Part shown: positions 30,792 through 39,595 of the stretch, one piece after another
Position numbering within the stretch: the first letter of the stretch is position 1
Layout of the letters: each line of letters starts with the position of its first letter
Assembly: GCA_023954815.1 (NCBI GenBank)
Contig: JAGSHB010000023.1
Coordinates: 1 to 47,094, forward strand
DNA from: Myxococcales bacterium
Lineage (GTDB): Bacteria > Myxococcota_A > UBA9042
Direction: 5' to 3'
Length of the DNA: 47,094 nt
Program-made: the position numbers and the translations under genes
The notes under the pieces: model-generated
Database searches by the model: none
Seen by the model: the letters and a program-made list of their open reading frames with translations, nothing else
What the model was told of the DNA's origin: nothing

Positions 30792-33700
30792 CCTGTAATC
30801 ACCGTGGTCGAGCGTGGCGTCGCAAGCGCACGGGTGATCGTACCCACCTTCGGCTGCGAACCGGACGTCGGTTTCTGGTACTTGCCTTGTGTTGTGGACG
30901 CGGTCCCCACGTTGGCTTCAAACGTTGGTTTTCCAGCTGCACCAGCGCTCGTCTTCGCTTTGACGAGACACTGGAGGTCCGTCGGCGCGCAGCCCGCGAC
31001 ACACGCAGGCACCGGGGTAATTTCGATTGGAGATGGTGAGTTGTTACCGATGATAAGGTTCGTCAGCGCCTTTCCTGCGCCAGTCGTTGACGCTGGATTG
31101 GGAAACGCTCCGATGATGCTCTCCGGGTCGCTCGGACTGCTGCGCCGCACATAGTGCGCCCCCCACATCCGGGCGGTGCCGTTGCTGCAAACGCCGCCGG
31201 CTGACAGCGTATAGCTCGCAAAATAGGCGTTTCGGCTGAAAATCGTCGGCGGCCCGACGTAGCGAGTCGACTCCGACAGGACCCGCAGCCACAACGGCTC
31301 CGCCTCGATCTTGGTGGCGACACCATTGGCAGCTAGCGTCAGCTTTTCCTTCACCGAGTAGACGATGTGACGCCGTGCCAGCTTGGTGGCGTCCGCGGCC
31401 CCCCCTGTGCCGTACAGCACGACGAGCGAGCCATCGCTGTCAGTCGACATCACCGGCGGGGACAAGACGGGAACGCGGCCTTTGCCCTTGATGCCCTGAT
31501 GAAGTGACGCCGGGGTATCTGACGCACTGTAGGGGTCATGGAAGAAACGGATCTTCCACTTTTGGGGATCGATGTCCGACAAGTCGACCCGCCACACCAT
31601 ACCCTTGGAGTCCCCCAAGAAGCAGCGAGACACGATCTGCCCAGGGGCCGTCTCGTAGCAGCCGGGCTCCGTCCAGTAGTAGCCTAGGTCCTTGGCGGCG
31701 TCGTTGATGGTGACCGTCGAGCCCGCTGTGTCGATGTCGGCGTTGCCGAGCTTGCGGATGAGCGCGCCAGTCGCCATGTCGACGATCCACAATGCACGCT
31801 CACCAGTGCCGTCGACACCCGAGTTCTGCACATCGGAATCGAGCGGTGGCTTGCCTCCTGCGATGATGGCCACCGAACGGACCATAGTCACGCCGCCGAA
31901 CTTCACGTACGCCGAGCCAATGACCGGCGATGCGGTGGACCGACCGAGCCCCTCATACGTGTTGACCAACATGCATTTTGGACCCTTGGCCGCGCCGACA
32001 TTGCCGGAGCCAAAGCAGTGGTGGTTTGGGCCAATTTCCCAGAGGAGACGAGGGTCTTCAGGAGAGGTTACGTCGAGCGCGAAAAAGCCGGCGCCCGCCT
32101 CGCCAGCGCCAGCGAGAACCACTGACCGCCAGCGGTCGGAGAGCTCCGAGACGCTGTTGCCAAGTTTGTCGAGCTGCACGTGACCCGTGACGATACTACC
32201 GCCAAGAAATGAGCGGTCGGCATCGGCGATGAGCTTGAGTTGGCGGAATCGCTGCAGGTTGAAGAGCGGCGCCCAGGCCCACAACTCGCCGCCAGCCTTG
32301 AGGTTGTCCTTGGTCGAAATCGTGGTGTCGCGATCGGTGCGGAAGGCGTGCAACACGCCCTCATGGGTACTTGCAAACAATAGGGTCGGTCGGCCCAACG
32401 AGCCCGGGCGAACAGTCGTCGAGTAGGTCGCAGACGACGGAATCTTACGATTGGCAAACGCTCGGAATGACGGATCTCGAAGCGCGATCTGAGCGGCCGG
32501 CCCGAGAATCGCGGGGCGAGAGCGCGCAACCGCCCCCAACTTTCGATTGAAGCGGCAGGAGCCCTTGTCGCCACGAACCTGGGAGAGCACGTCGGCTGCA
32601 TAGGCAGCCCGAGTGGTCGGGTTGGATAGATCGAAGGTGTTGGGGAGGGTCACACAGTTGTTGGCGCCGTCGAGGGTCAGTTTGGGTGCGAGCCCCGTCT
32701 TGGAGATCTTCATGTCGTCCGGGGAAATGGTACCGGAAGTGAGGTCACGGCGCGCACCACCCACCTGTGTGTAGAGACGACGTGGCGGCGTACGGTTCTG
32801 GAGGAGCGTGCCGTAGTCTGTCACCGAGCACACTTGCGCGCGGCCGGGTGTCTTTGCATCGACGCAGCCAGTTTCGCAGCCGAAAAAGCGCTGCTCAATC
32901 ACACCCCACGTCTGCATGGGCTCGGTGAGGTCGAAATTGCTCATGGCGTTGAAGGTATGCTGTACGTCCTGTGTGCTGCCCGTAGATGATGTGTAGACCG
33001 TTGGCGTGAGCACCTCGCCGGACGTGCCAGCCGCCTGGAGTACGCCCTTGAGCGCCTTGCTCAACTCCAGCGCAGTACTCACGCGCCAAGCCTGCTGCGT
33101 ACCGCCCGCGGCGGCGATTTCATCAGCAAAATCCAGGTCAGCCTGCAAAACACCGCCTGCGCCAGGCACCACCACATACAGCGCGACCCCCGTCGTCCAC
33201 AGCGCGGCGGCGGCCTGTACAGCTGCTGCCCGGCCATCGGTGGCGCCAGTGTGCAGATTGGCGCCGCCATCCGTGAAGAGGACCGCAAACCTCGGGCGAC
33301 ACTCGAAATAGGGGTCGCCGTTTATCGGATCGACGATCGTGGTTTGAAAATGCTTGTCTTGGAAGGCGCTCGGGCCGAAATATGCGGCAATATCCTGGAT
33401 CAACGCGGCGAGAGGCGTGCCACCGACCGGTTTGATCGTCGGAAGATTGGTCTTGATGGCAGCGATTGCGTTGAGTCGCGCGACGGAGCCATCCGGCCGG
33501 GGAATGGGCACGCTGTTGGTACCCGAACCATAGGGGTCGGCTGCGCCAAGGTTGATGTCCCCCCAGTAGCTCGACATCGGCTGCGCGTACGAGAAGCCGC
33601 CCGTCGCCGAGGTGTCCTTATTGAGAATGTTGTCCATGGTGAGCAAGCTGAACTTCGCAGCATTAGAAAACTGACTCAAAATGCCGTCACCGCCGTGGGT

Positions 33701-34906
33701 ACCAACCGGCGTAAAGTGGGCGCCGGGACCTTCGCTCGGGCACTTCTTGCCGACGCCAATTCTGAACCGCGGCCGCGCGAGGGGCCAAGGCGCGTCCGGT
33801 CCGTGGAAATTCATGTCCACTTTCTCACTCAAGTCATCGCCGCGACCGCTGCAGTCCTCGTTGAACCACGCTTTCTCCGGAATGACCGCGAAGTAAAAAG
33901 TCGTCGTGCCCGCCAACACCGCCTTTCGCACGGTCTGCAGGTGGTCGGCGGTCAATGTAAATTGGGTAACTTTACCTGGGGTATTCGCCACTTTCACGGG
34001 CGCGGTCACGGCATTGTCGCGCGCCTTTTTGAGCGCCTCACAGAGCAGCGCCTGCCCCTCCATCGTGGCTGGGTCGGTCTTGAGCTTCACGAGAAAGCCC
34101 CAAATATCACCTGTATCCAACGTCGACTTGTCCTTGGTGACCAAATAGAGCGCGCCAGTGACCCAAGGATCTACCGTCGGCACCTTCGTGACATCGAAGG
34201 AAAAGTAGGGCACAGCGACGTCTGTGGTCGTGGTGAGGTAGCGCAACTGCGTCTGGGTGGTGGTGGGCGGGGCCTTTGTCGGCCACTTCTTCACGCCGAC
34301 CGGCTTCTTAGATTTTTTCGACAGATTGGCGTTGTACGTCTTCGCGAGGATGTGCGTGACGCCGCCGATGCAGGTTTCGCCGCCAACGACCTGCGCGGGC
34401 GGGGTTGTAACGTCGGGGTGCGCGGGCAGCGCGTCCTTTGTGCAGCTGTATTTCTTGATCGTACCGAGGAGCATCTGCAGCGTGCTGGCCCAGCGCGACG
34501 CGGCCGGTTTCTTCTTGGTGCAGTCGGGCGCCAAGCCATCCTTGACCGACCACTGCATCGACTCTGATGAGTCAATGGCGATCACCACCTCAGGTAAGGC
34601 GCTCGCGGCCTCAACCTCGGTCGCTGGCAGGGTTGTGAGCAGCGCCGCAAGCGCGACCAAACCACCCAGCGAATACTCTGCGATGTGGTGGTGAAAACGA
34701 GGCCGACACCGATCCCCCGATCGTGCCGACCCGTGTCCCCACCACCACACCGAACAGAGTGCTTGGCAAACTGGCTTGACACGGCTCTGATCCCCCAATC
34801 GAACCGCGCCGCCACCAACATGCCTCGCCCTGTGCGTGACCCGACCGCCGCGTCGTTGCGCTGCGATAGCGCCTACCGCGCTAAATTGGGTCACTCGCGT
34901 CTTCAT
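30770..34906 (-). CDS. pilY1: Type IV pilus tip adhesin PilY1 with VWA domain
   Basis: The protein has about 1378 residues. The start at 34906 has an AAAGGA site; an alternative ATG at 34927 overlaps the pilX stop (TGATG). About 85 non-hydrophobic residues precede a signal-like stretch (LGGLVALAALLTTLPATEVEA). A von Willebrand A domain follows with MIDAS motif DSSES. The C-terminal half is a PilC/PilY1 beta-propeller (GAGEAGAGFFALDVTSPEDP, WIVDMATGALIRKL, GDSKGMVWRVDLSD). PilY1 primes pilus assembly with the minor pilins, caps the tip and binds surfaces. It is encoded last but one in the pilin operon. The odd N-terminal extension could mean a mis-set start or a sequence discontinuity. Confidence 0.9.
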   Translation of the reverse strand: MKTRVTQFSAVGAIAAQRRGGRVTHRARHVGGGAVRLGDQSRVKPVCQALCSVWWWGHGSARSGDRCRPRFHHHIAEYSLGGLVALAALLTTLPATEVEAASALPEVVIAIDSSESMQWSVKDGLAPDCTKKKPAASRWASTLQMLLGTIKKYSCTKDALPAHPDVTTPPAQVVGGETCIGGVTHILAKTYNANLSKKSKKPVGVKKWPTKAPPTTTQTQLRYLTTTTDVAVPYFSFDVTKVPTVDPWVTGALYLVTKDKSTLDTGDIWGFLVKLKTDPATMEGQALLCEALKKARDNAVTAPVKVANTPGKVTQFTLTADHLQTVRKAVLAGTTTFYFAVIPEKAWFNEDCSGRGDDLSEKVDMNFHGPDAPWPLARPRFRIGVGKKCPSEGPGAHFTPVGTHGGDGILSQFSNAAKFSLLTMDNILNKDTSATGGFSYAQPMSSYWGDINLGAADPYGSGTNSVPIPRPDGSVARLNAIAAIKTNLPTIKPVGGTPLAALIQDIAAYFGPSAFQDKHFQTTIVDPINGDPYFECRPRFAVLFTDGGANLHTGATDGRAAAVQAAAALWTTGVALYVVVPGAGGVLQADLDFADEIAAAGGTQQAWRVSTALELSKALKGVLQAAGTSGEVLTPTVYTSSTGSTQDVQHTFNAMSNFDLTEPMQTWGVIEQRFFGCETGCVDAKTPGRAQVCSVTDYGTLLQNRTPPRRLYTQVGGARRDLTSGTISPDDMKISKTGLAPKLTLDGANNCVTLPNTFDLSNPTTRAAYAADVLSQVRGDKGSCRFNRKLGAVARSRPAILGPAAQIALRDPSFRAFANRKIPSSATYSTTVRPGSLGRPTLLFASTHEGVLHAFRTDRDTTISTKDNLKAGGELWAWAPLFNLQRFRQLKLIADADRSFLGGSIVTGHVQLDKLGNSVSELSDRWRSVVLAGAGEAGAGFFALDVTSPEDPRLLWEIGPNHHCFGSGNVGAAKGPKCMLVNTYEGLGRSTASPVIGSAYVKFGGVTMVRSVAIIAGGKPPLDSDVQNSGVDGTGERALWIVDMATGALIRKLGNADIDTAGSTVTINDAAKDLGYYWTEPGCYETAPGQIVSRCFLGDSKGMVWRVDLSDIDPQKWKIRFFHDPYSASDTPASLHQGIKGKGRVPVLSPPVMSTDSDGSLVVLYGTGGAADATKLARRHIVYSVKEKLTLAANGVATKIEAEPLWLRVLSESTRYVGPPTIFSRNAYFASYTLSAGGVCSNGTARMWGAHYVRRSSPSDPESIIGAFPNPASTTGAGKALTNLIIGNNSPSPIEITPVPACVAGCAPTDLQCLVKAKTSAGAAGKPTFEANVGTASTTQGKYQKPTSGSQPKVGTITRALATPRSTTVITGWDLLLD

Positions 34907-34926
34907 CTTCGTTCCTTTCGTCCGCA

Positions 34927-35580
34927 TCAGTTGCTGCACAGCCCCGGCCCCACCACGACCTGAGCGGCCAAACCTGTCTCACCCGCCGATGCTCTCTCGC
35001 GGGCTTCTTTCGACTTCGTATCGCCAATGTGGCCGATCGTCACCATCCGGTAGCTCTGAAAGCAGTATTTGCCAGCCTGATAGCCCGGCACCGAGGTCGA
35101 TAGCTCAGGCTGACCGATGGTGATCGTGAAGCCACCCTTGCCCATGCTGTTGAGCTCACGACCGAAGCTGCCAAGCCCCGTTTTTTTGAGGTCCAGCAAC
35201 GTGCCGGCGAAGTCCACTTCGGTGATGACGCCGTTCTTGGCATTGGAGAAATCGTCGAACTTGGTGTTCATCTGACCGGCGAGACCAACCGCGCCCATCG
35301 TGGCCGCCTCGGTGATGCGATATACAGCCCGTTCCACGCGATGAGCGCCAGAATCTCGGATGTCATTGGTCGTTTGAACAATTGCGGCGCTGCCCAAAAG
35401 CGTAAGCAACGTGATCATCAACATGGTCATCACAAGCACCACGCCCCGCCGATCCGACTCGCCCCGAACGCGTGCACCAAAGTCGTGAGCGTCATGGCGC
35501 AGACGGGTGACAAGGCGCGCCAACAGCCCAGGAGCGGGGCTATGTGACTCGGTCGGAGGCTGGGTTGGCGCCTGACTCAC
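34927..35580 (-). CDS. pilX: Minor pilin-complex protein PilX
   Basis: This 217-residue protein starts at a GTG that overlaps the pilW stop (GTGA), with GAGGA four bases upstream. After a Pro/Arg-rich leader of about 45 residues comes RRGVVLVMTMLMITLLTLLG, the PilX N-terminal helix, in which G-V-V-L replaces the usual prepilin G-F-x-L-x-E, and then TTNDIRDSGAHR, typical of PilX. The C-terminal domain has two Cys. PilX joins the initiation complex that nucleates the pilus under PilY1. The long cytoplasmic leader is unusual. Confidence 0.85.
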   Translation of the reverse strand: MSQAPTQPPTESHSPAPGLLARLVTRLRHDAHDFGARVRGESDRRGVVLVMTMLMITLLTLLGSAAIVQTTNDIRDSGAHRVERAVYRITEAATMGAVGLAGQMNTKFDDFSNAKNGVITEVDFAGTLLDLKKTGLGSFGRELNSMGKGGFTITIGQPELSTSVPGYQAGKYCFQSYRMVTIGHIGDTKSKEARERASAGETGLAAQVVVGPGLCSN

Positions 35581-36770
35581 AGGTTCCTCGCAACCATGGT
35601 GGGCATGGCGATACGGCCGGCGACCGTGTGAATGGGGCATACGCCGTCGTCGTTGAGATCGAGTTGGTACGTGACCAAGGGCGATTGGGTGTGGGTGCGC
35701 GGGTTGTGGATGCGGCCACGCACCGGCAGGTCGGTGCGCAGACTAAGGACGACGTTAAGTGCACGCAGTCGCTCCGGCACCGGCGTGCCTGTCGCACCGA
35801 GACGCCCGGCACCAGACGTGTTGATGAGCCCCGATTTTTCGAAGTCCGGCAGATTGGACGGTCCGACCTTGTCTGGATCGGGGTTGGTATCGAAAATCGC
35901 GTCGTAGATACCGATCTCCACCGCGTTTTCAGCTAGCGGCAACGCGCCTGCGACCGTGATGCCGTCTGTCGCGAGCCGCTCACGCACCAACAGCGTCCGC
36001 GTGGCCCTGCCCTTGCTGTCTTTCGGCGAGCCTGGGCGAGCGTCAGCGATGATGCGGTAGCGAACAAAGCCCTGCACATCGATCGATAGCCCGGTACCCG
36101 TGCCCTGATAACCGCACAGCTGACCCGATGACACGCGCGGCGGCGTGGAGGCGAGCGTGATCTTCTTCGCGCTGAAATTGGTCGCTTTAATGGGATAGAA
36201 CATCATCCGACCGGCGGGCCCAGAAATCCGCAGGAAGCGATCAGTAGCGAACATCGCGTCCCACTGGTTTTGCGTCTTGGGCAGGTTACCCTCGTCTTCC
36301 AAAATCACGTCTGCGCCAACGATAGAGACACTGCGAAACCGGGTTTTCACGTCGAGACTGCCGAAGAGCTTGATCGACAGCAGACGGAGGTTGGGATTCA
36401 GGTCAGAGCGCACCTGAAAGCCGTCGTTCATCTTCAACTCGATGGCGCGGATCGGCACGGCGGGCTTCGGGCAGACCCAGCCGTCCATGTCGCTGTTGGG
36501 CGTGGTGAAGGAGCCGAGGGTCATCATGTCGCGGCGCAGGTGCTCCATGGCAAAACGCGCCTCGCGGTCCATGGTCGCGACTTGAAACTGGGCGCCAAGG
36601 CTGCGCGCCTCATACGTATATAAAAGGGTGATCGCCATGAAGATGATCGTCGCCATGGCCATGGCCATGAGTAGCTCGACGAGGTTGAAGCCGCGCTCCC
36701 CACGATGAGAGAGCGACGCGCTGCTGGGCTGCAGTCCGTCAGAACGACGGCGCGACGATCTCATTCGCAT
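35577..36770 (-). CDS. pilW: Minor pilin PilW
   Basis: This 397-residue protein has a type III prepilin signal, RGERGFNLVELLMAMAMATI: cleavage after Gly, Glu5 conserved. The helix continues to ARSLGAQFQVATMDREARFAMEHLRRD, typical of PilW/PulJ-type pseudopilins. The ATG at 36770 lies 32 bases inside pilV and has AGGA seven bases upstream. PilW forms part of the pilus-priming complex in the inner membrane and pilus tip. Confidence 0.88.
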   Translation of the reverse strand: MRMRSSRRRSDGLQPSSASLSHRGERGFNLVELLMAMAMATIIFMAITLLYTYEARSLGAQFQVATMDREARFAMEHLRRDMMTLGSFTTPNSDMDGWVCPKPAVPIRAIELKMNDGFQVRSDLNPNLRLLSIKLFGSLDVKTRFRSVSIVGADVILEDEGNLPKTQNQWDAMFATDRFLRISGPAGRMMFYPIKATNFSAKKITLASTPPRVSSGQLCGYQGTGTGLSIDVQGFVRYRIIADARPGSPKDSKGRATRTLLVRERLATDGITVAGALPLAENAVEIGIYDAIFDTNPDPDKVGPSNLPDFEKSGLINTSGAGRLGATGTPVPERLRALNVVLSLRTDLPVRGRIHNPRTHTQSPLVTYQLDLNDDGVCPIHTVAGRIAMPTMVARNL

Positions 36771-37398
36771 TGAGGTTCCTCATCACTGTCGCAGCGAGGG
36801 ATACGCTGCTGTACATTTTGTCTGCGTTGGCGTCCGTCACCATGGCGACCACGCACTTGGCCGTCGCATCAACCGGCGTCGGCGGCCGCGCCCAACTCAC
36901 CCGAATCTCGATGCGCGCTAGATCATCTGAAACACGGGTCACCCGATAATGCGCGCAGAAGTGCTTTTGGCCCCAGCCGGAGAGCCCGTCGATAATGAGC
37001 AGCTGGGCGCCGTTGTCCCACAGGGTGTCGTTGCCGAGGCGCCCGACGCGGTTGTCCTTTGAAAACCCGCCACTACCGTGGTTGTACATCTGCCACGCGG
37101 TGCTATCGCCGATGTTGGGCGGGACGCGCTTGAGCTCCTCGGCCGCACCGTAGGGAACCGCGTCGACCCACAGCATCCCCTGCATCTGCACGGAGGCGAT
37201 GAGGTGCTCCGCCAACAGCTGCGCTTCGCTGGAATAGCGGAGATCCGTGTTGCCGCGAATGACCGACGTGCTCATGTTCAGGGTCGCGAACAAGCCCGTC
37301 GTCGCGATCGTGGCAGCCACCAACAGCTCCACCATGGTGTAGCCGCGTGTGGACTTTGAGACCGAATTGTCGGCGTTTGAGCGGCGAAAGGGATGCAC
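36739..37398 (-). CDS. pilV: Minor pilin PilV
   Basis: This 219-residue protein starts at the GTG at 37398, which shares one base with the TAG of the upstream pseudopilin gene and follows an AGGGGG site. The prepilin motif STRGYTMVELLVAATIATTG (cleavage at G|Y, Glu5 present) sits after a short basic leader. The remaining domain has two Cys residues. The position, between a FimT-like gene and pilW, is the usual place of PilV. Confidence 0.85.
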   Translation of the reverse strand: MHPFRRSNADNSVSKSTRGYTMVELLVAATIATTGLFATLNMSTSVIRGNTDLRYSSEAQLLAEHLIASVQMQGMLWVDAVPYGAAEELKRVPPNIGDSTAWQMYNHGSGGFSKDNRVGRLGNDTLWDNGAQLLIIDGLSGWGQKHFCAHYRVTRVSDDLARIEIRVSWARPPTPVDATAKCVVAMVTDANADKMYSSVSLAATVMRNLNANEIVAPSF

Positions 37399-38039
37399 TA
37401 GTTCACCCCCTGGAGTTTCGACAAGTCGACACCGTGGGTCAGGCGCGCTGTGCCGTTGTAGCCAAACTGGACCTGCAGCGGTGTCCCTACAGCGAGCGAG
37501 CCGTCCTTCCGGCGCAGTTCGTAAAAAACGTCGCCCGCAAACCAGCCATTTGCCGGCGCGCGAAACGGCAGCCCAGTGTCCGAACGAATCATCCGCCCGT
37601 CTGGCTTGAAACACGGAAATGTGCCGTTGGACCCAAGCTCAGACGGCGCGCGCTTAACGATGGCGACGTGCGACAGACCGATCGTGTTGTTGGCTGCGTA
37701 GGAACGAGAATACTCGATGGTCCCGGCGCCGATCGTGTCACACTTGGAGCCAGTCCCCCGGCGAACGGTGATCGTCAGGGCCTCGCCGTCACTGCCGAGC
37801 TTGCCGACCTGCAAACCGTAGGCTCGACGACTCGCGCGTGCCCGACTTCGCGCGATACCGGCCGCATACATGATGTCTTCAGCGGCGTTACGTAGATTTT
37901 GCCGCTGGAGCAGCGCTCCGATTCCTGGCGTGGCGACCGCCGTCAGCAGCGATAGAATCAACAACCCAATCATCAACTCAGGCAGCGTTGTGCCACGCTG
38001 GCCATTGGGCGGATTCTGTTGCCGGCTGCGGGGGCTCAT
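37398..38039 (-). CDS. FimT/GspH-type pseudopilin (minor pilin)
   Basis: This 213-residue protein has prepilin motif NGQRGTTLPELMIGLLILSL (cleavage at G|T, Glu5), then TPGIGALLQRQNLRNAAEDIMYAAGIARSRA, characteristic of GspH/FimT/FimU. The ATG at 38039 is chosen because the sigma54 promoter predicts a transcript start near 38074, which excludes the in-frame ATG at 38093. It is the first gene of a pilin operon in which each junction overlaps. It should join PilV, PilW and PilX at the pilus tip. Confidence 0.88.
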   Translation of the reverse strand: MSPRSRQQNPPNGQRGTTLPELMIGLLILSLLTAVATPGIGALLQRQNLRNAAEDIMYAAGIARSRARASRRAYGLQVGKLGSDGEALTITVRRGTGSKCDTIGAGTIEYSRSYAANNTIGLSHVAIVKRAPSELGSNGTFPCFKPDGRMIRSDTGLPFRAPANGWFAGDVFYELRRKDGSLAVGTPLQVQFGYNGTARLTHGVDLSKLQGVN

Positions 38040-38085
38040 GGGTTGCTGTACTCCAGGCGGATGGGGTTCCGCGGTACAGTACATC

Positions 38086-38100
38086 GCAAGCACTGTGCCA
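38086..38100 (-). promoter_or_regulatory. Sigma54 (RpoN) -24/-12 promoter of the minor-pilin operon
   Basis: Minus-strand sequence TGGCAC-AGTGC-TTGC matches the RpoN consensus TGGCAC-N5-TTGC exactly. The predicted start site near 38074 lies about 35 bases before the first pilin ATG. Pilin genes in several proteobacteria depend on RpoN and PilR. Confidence 0.8.
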
Positions 38101-38157
38101 GACTCGCCCTGACGTAAACCCCTAATATCTCTTACTACACAATACGCGACCTCGAAT

Positions 38158-38200
38158 AACTACGCAATGATTGCTGTATAAATACATTCGCTGCGTAGTT
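38158..38200. promoter_or_regulatory. Inverted repeat, probable activator (enhancer-binding protein) site
   Basis: Perfect 9-base arms AACTACGCA (38158-38166) and TGCGTAGTT (38192-38200), centres 34 bases apart, lie about 85-125 bases upstream of the predicted RpoN transcript start. This is the usual distance for sigma54 activators. Confidence 0.55.
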
Positions 38201-38220
38201 GAAGTGACGGAATCGGGCGC

Positions 38221-39483
38221 TCATTTCACGTGAGGAAGCAGCCGTTCACTGGCAAAGAGCTCGGCAACTTGCTCCCGCGGACGCACCACGGTGTACGTCT
38301 CGCCGTGCACCATGACCTCGGCTGCGCGGGTGCGACTGTTGTAATTTGACGCCATGCTGAAGCCATAAGCCCCGGTCGAGCGCATGGCCAACAGGTCGCC
38401 GCGCTGCATGGTTTGAAGTGGGCGGTCGTGTGCAAAAAAGTCGCCACTTTCGCAGATGGGCCCGACCACATCGACCACTTGCTCTTCCTTCTCAGCGTCC
38501 AGCGTGACGGGTACGAGGTCCTGCCACGCCTTGTAGAGCGAGGGGCGGATGTTGTCGTTCATGGCGGCGTCGGTGATGACAAAGGTCTTGGTGCCGTTGA
38601 CCTTGGTGCCGAGCACGCGCATGAGCATCAATCCGGCGTTGCCCGCGATCACGCGCCCCGGCTCGACGAGCAACTGGAGGCCACGAGGAGCGAGACGGGC
38701 AGCATACGCCTCGCCAATGGCTTTCGGCGGCGCGGGACGTTCATCTTTGTAGGTGATGCCGAGCCCGCCGCCCATGTCGATGTGGTGTAGCTGAACGCCT
38801 TCGCTTTGCAGGGTGTCGACCAACTCGAGCACGCGCTCGAGCGCCTCGACGAGCGGGGCGGGTTCGACGATTTGGCTGCCGATGTGACAGTCCACGCCAA
38901 CGATGCGTAGATGCGGCGACGCGTGGGCGAAGCGATACAGCGGCAGGGCCTCTTCAAAAGGCACACCGAACTTCGAGCTGCGGAGACCTGTGGCGATGTA
39001 CGCGTGCGTTTTGGCGTCCACATCGGGGTTCACACGCAGGCTGATAGGAGCGGGGATACCCAACTCTTCCGCAACCGCAGCGCAGCGCTCCAATTCCCAG
39101 CCGGATTCGACGTTGATGCTCAAGATGCCCGCACGGAGGGCAGCTGCGATCTCGTCATCCCGCTTGCCGACGCCCGAAAAGACGACCTTCGCAGGATCGC
39201 CCCCCGCTGCGATGACCCGCGCGAGCTCGCCGGCGCTGACGATATCGAACCCACTGCCCAGTGACGCCAGTAGCTGCAGCACGGCGAGATTCGAGTTGGC
39301 TTTCACGCTGTAGCAAATCAGGTGATCCACCCCGCTCAACGCCTCGTCCATCACCCGATAGTGACGCGAAAAGGTGGCCTCAGAGTAGACGTACGTGGGC
39401 GTGCCAACGGCATCTGCGAGGTCAATGAGGGATACGCCCTCACCGTGAAGAACGCCGTCGGCGTCGCGCTCAAAGTGGTTCAT
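38221..39483 (-). CDS. lysA: Diaminopimelate decarboxylase
   Basis: This 420-residue PLP enzyme of the alanine-racemase-fold type makes the last step of lysine synthesis, meso-DAP to L-lysine plus CO2. Lys61 in CYSVKANSN forms the Schiff base. Further marks are VFSGVGKRDDEI, DCHIGSQI, HIDMGGGLGI, VEPGR and the active-site Cys in CESGDFF. The ATG at 39483 has GGAG seven bases upstream. The gene stands between an outer-membrane protein gene and the pilin promoter and appears monocistronic. Confidence 0.97.
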   Translation of the reverse strand: MNHFERDADGVLHGEGVSLIDLADAVGTPTYVYSEATFSRHYRVMDEALSGVDHLICYSVKANSNLAVLQLLASLGSGFDIVSAGELARVIAAGGDPAKVVFSGVGKRDDEIAAALRAGILSINVESGWELERCAAVAEELGIPAPISLRVNPDVDAKTHAYIATGLRSSKFGVPFEEALPLYRFAHASPHLRIVGVDCHIGSQIVEPAPLVEALERVLELVDTLQSEGVQLHHIDMGGGLGITYKDERPAPPKAIGEAYAARLAPRGLQLLVEPGRVIAGNAGLMLMRVLGTKVNGTKTFVITDAAMNDNIRPSLYKAWQDLVPVTLDAEKEEQVVDVVGPICESGDFFAHDRPLQTMQRGDLLAMRSTGAYGFSMASNYNSRTRAAEVMVHGETYTVVRPREQVAELFASERLLPHVK

Positions 39484-39595
39484 TGGGCACTCCGCTTTTG
39501 GACTTTGAGCCTGATTTTACGGTGGATATTCAAGTTTTGAGCTGCACAGCCGGGAAGTTCAGGCTATCAGGTGCCCGCCCGCGGGCCCTTGCGAG

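Noticed and set aside
38040-38093. Upstream in-frame ATG (38093) as start of the FimT-like pilin
   Set aside because: It lies within the -24/-12 promoter region, before the predicted transcript start, and has no ribosome-binding site.
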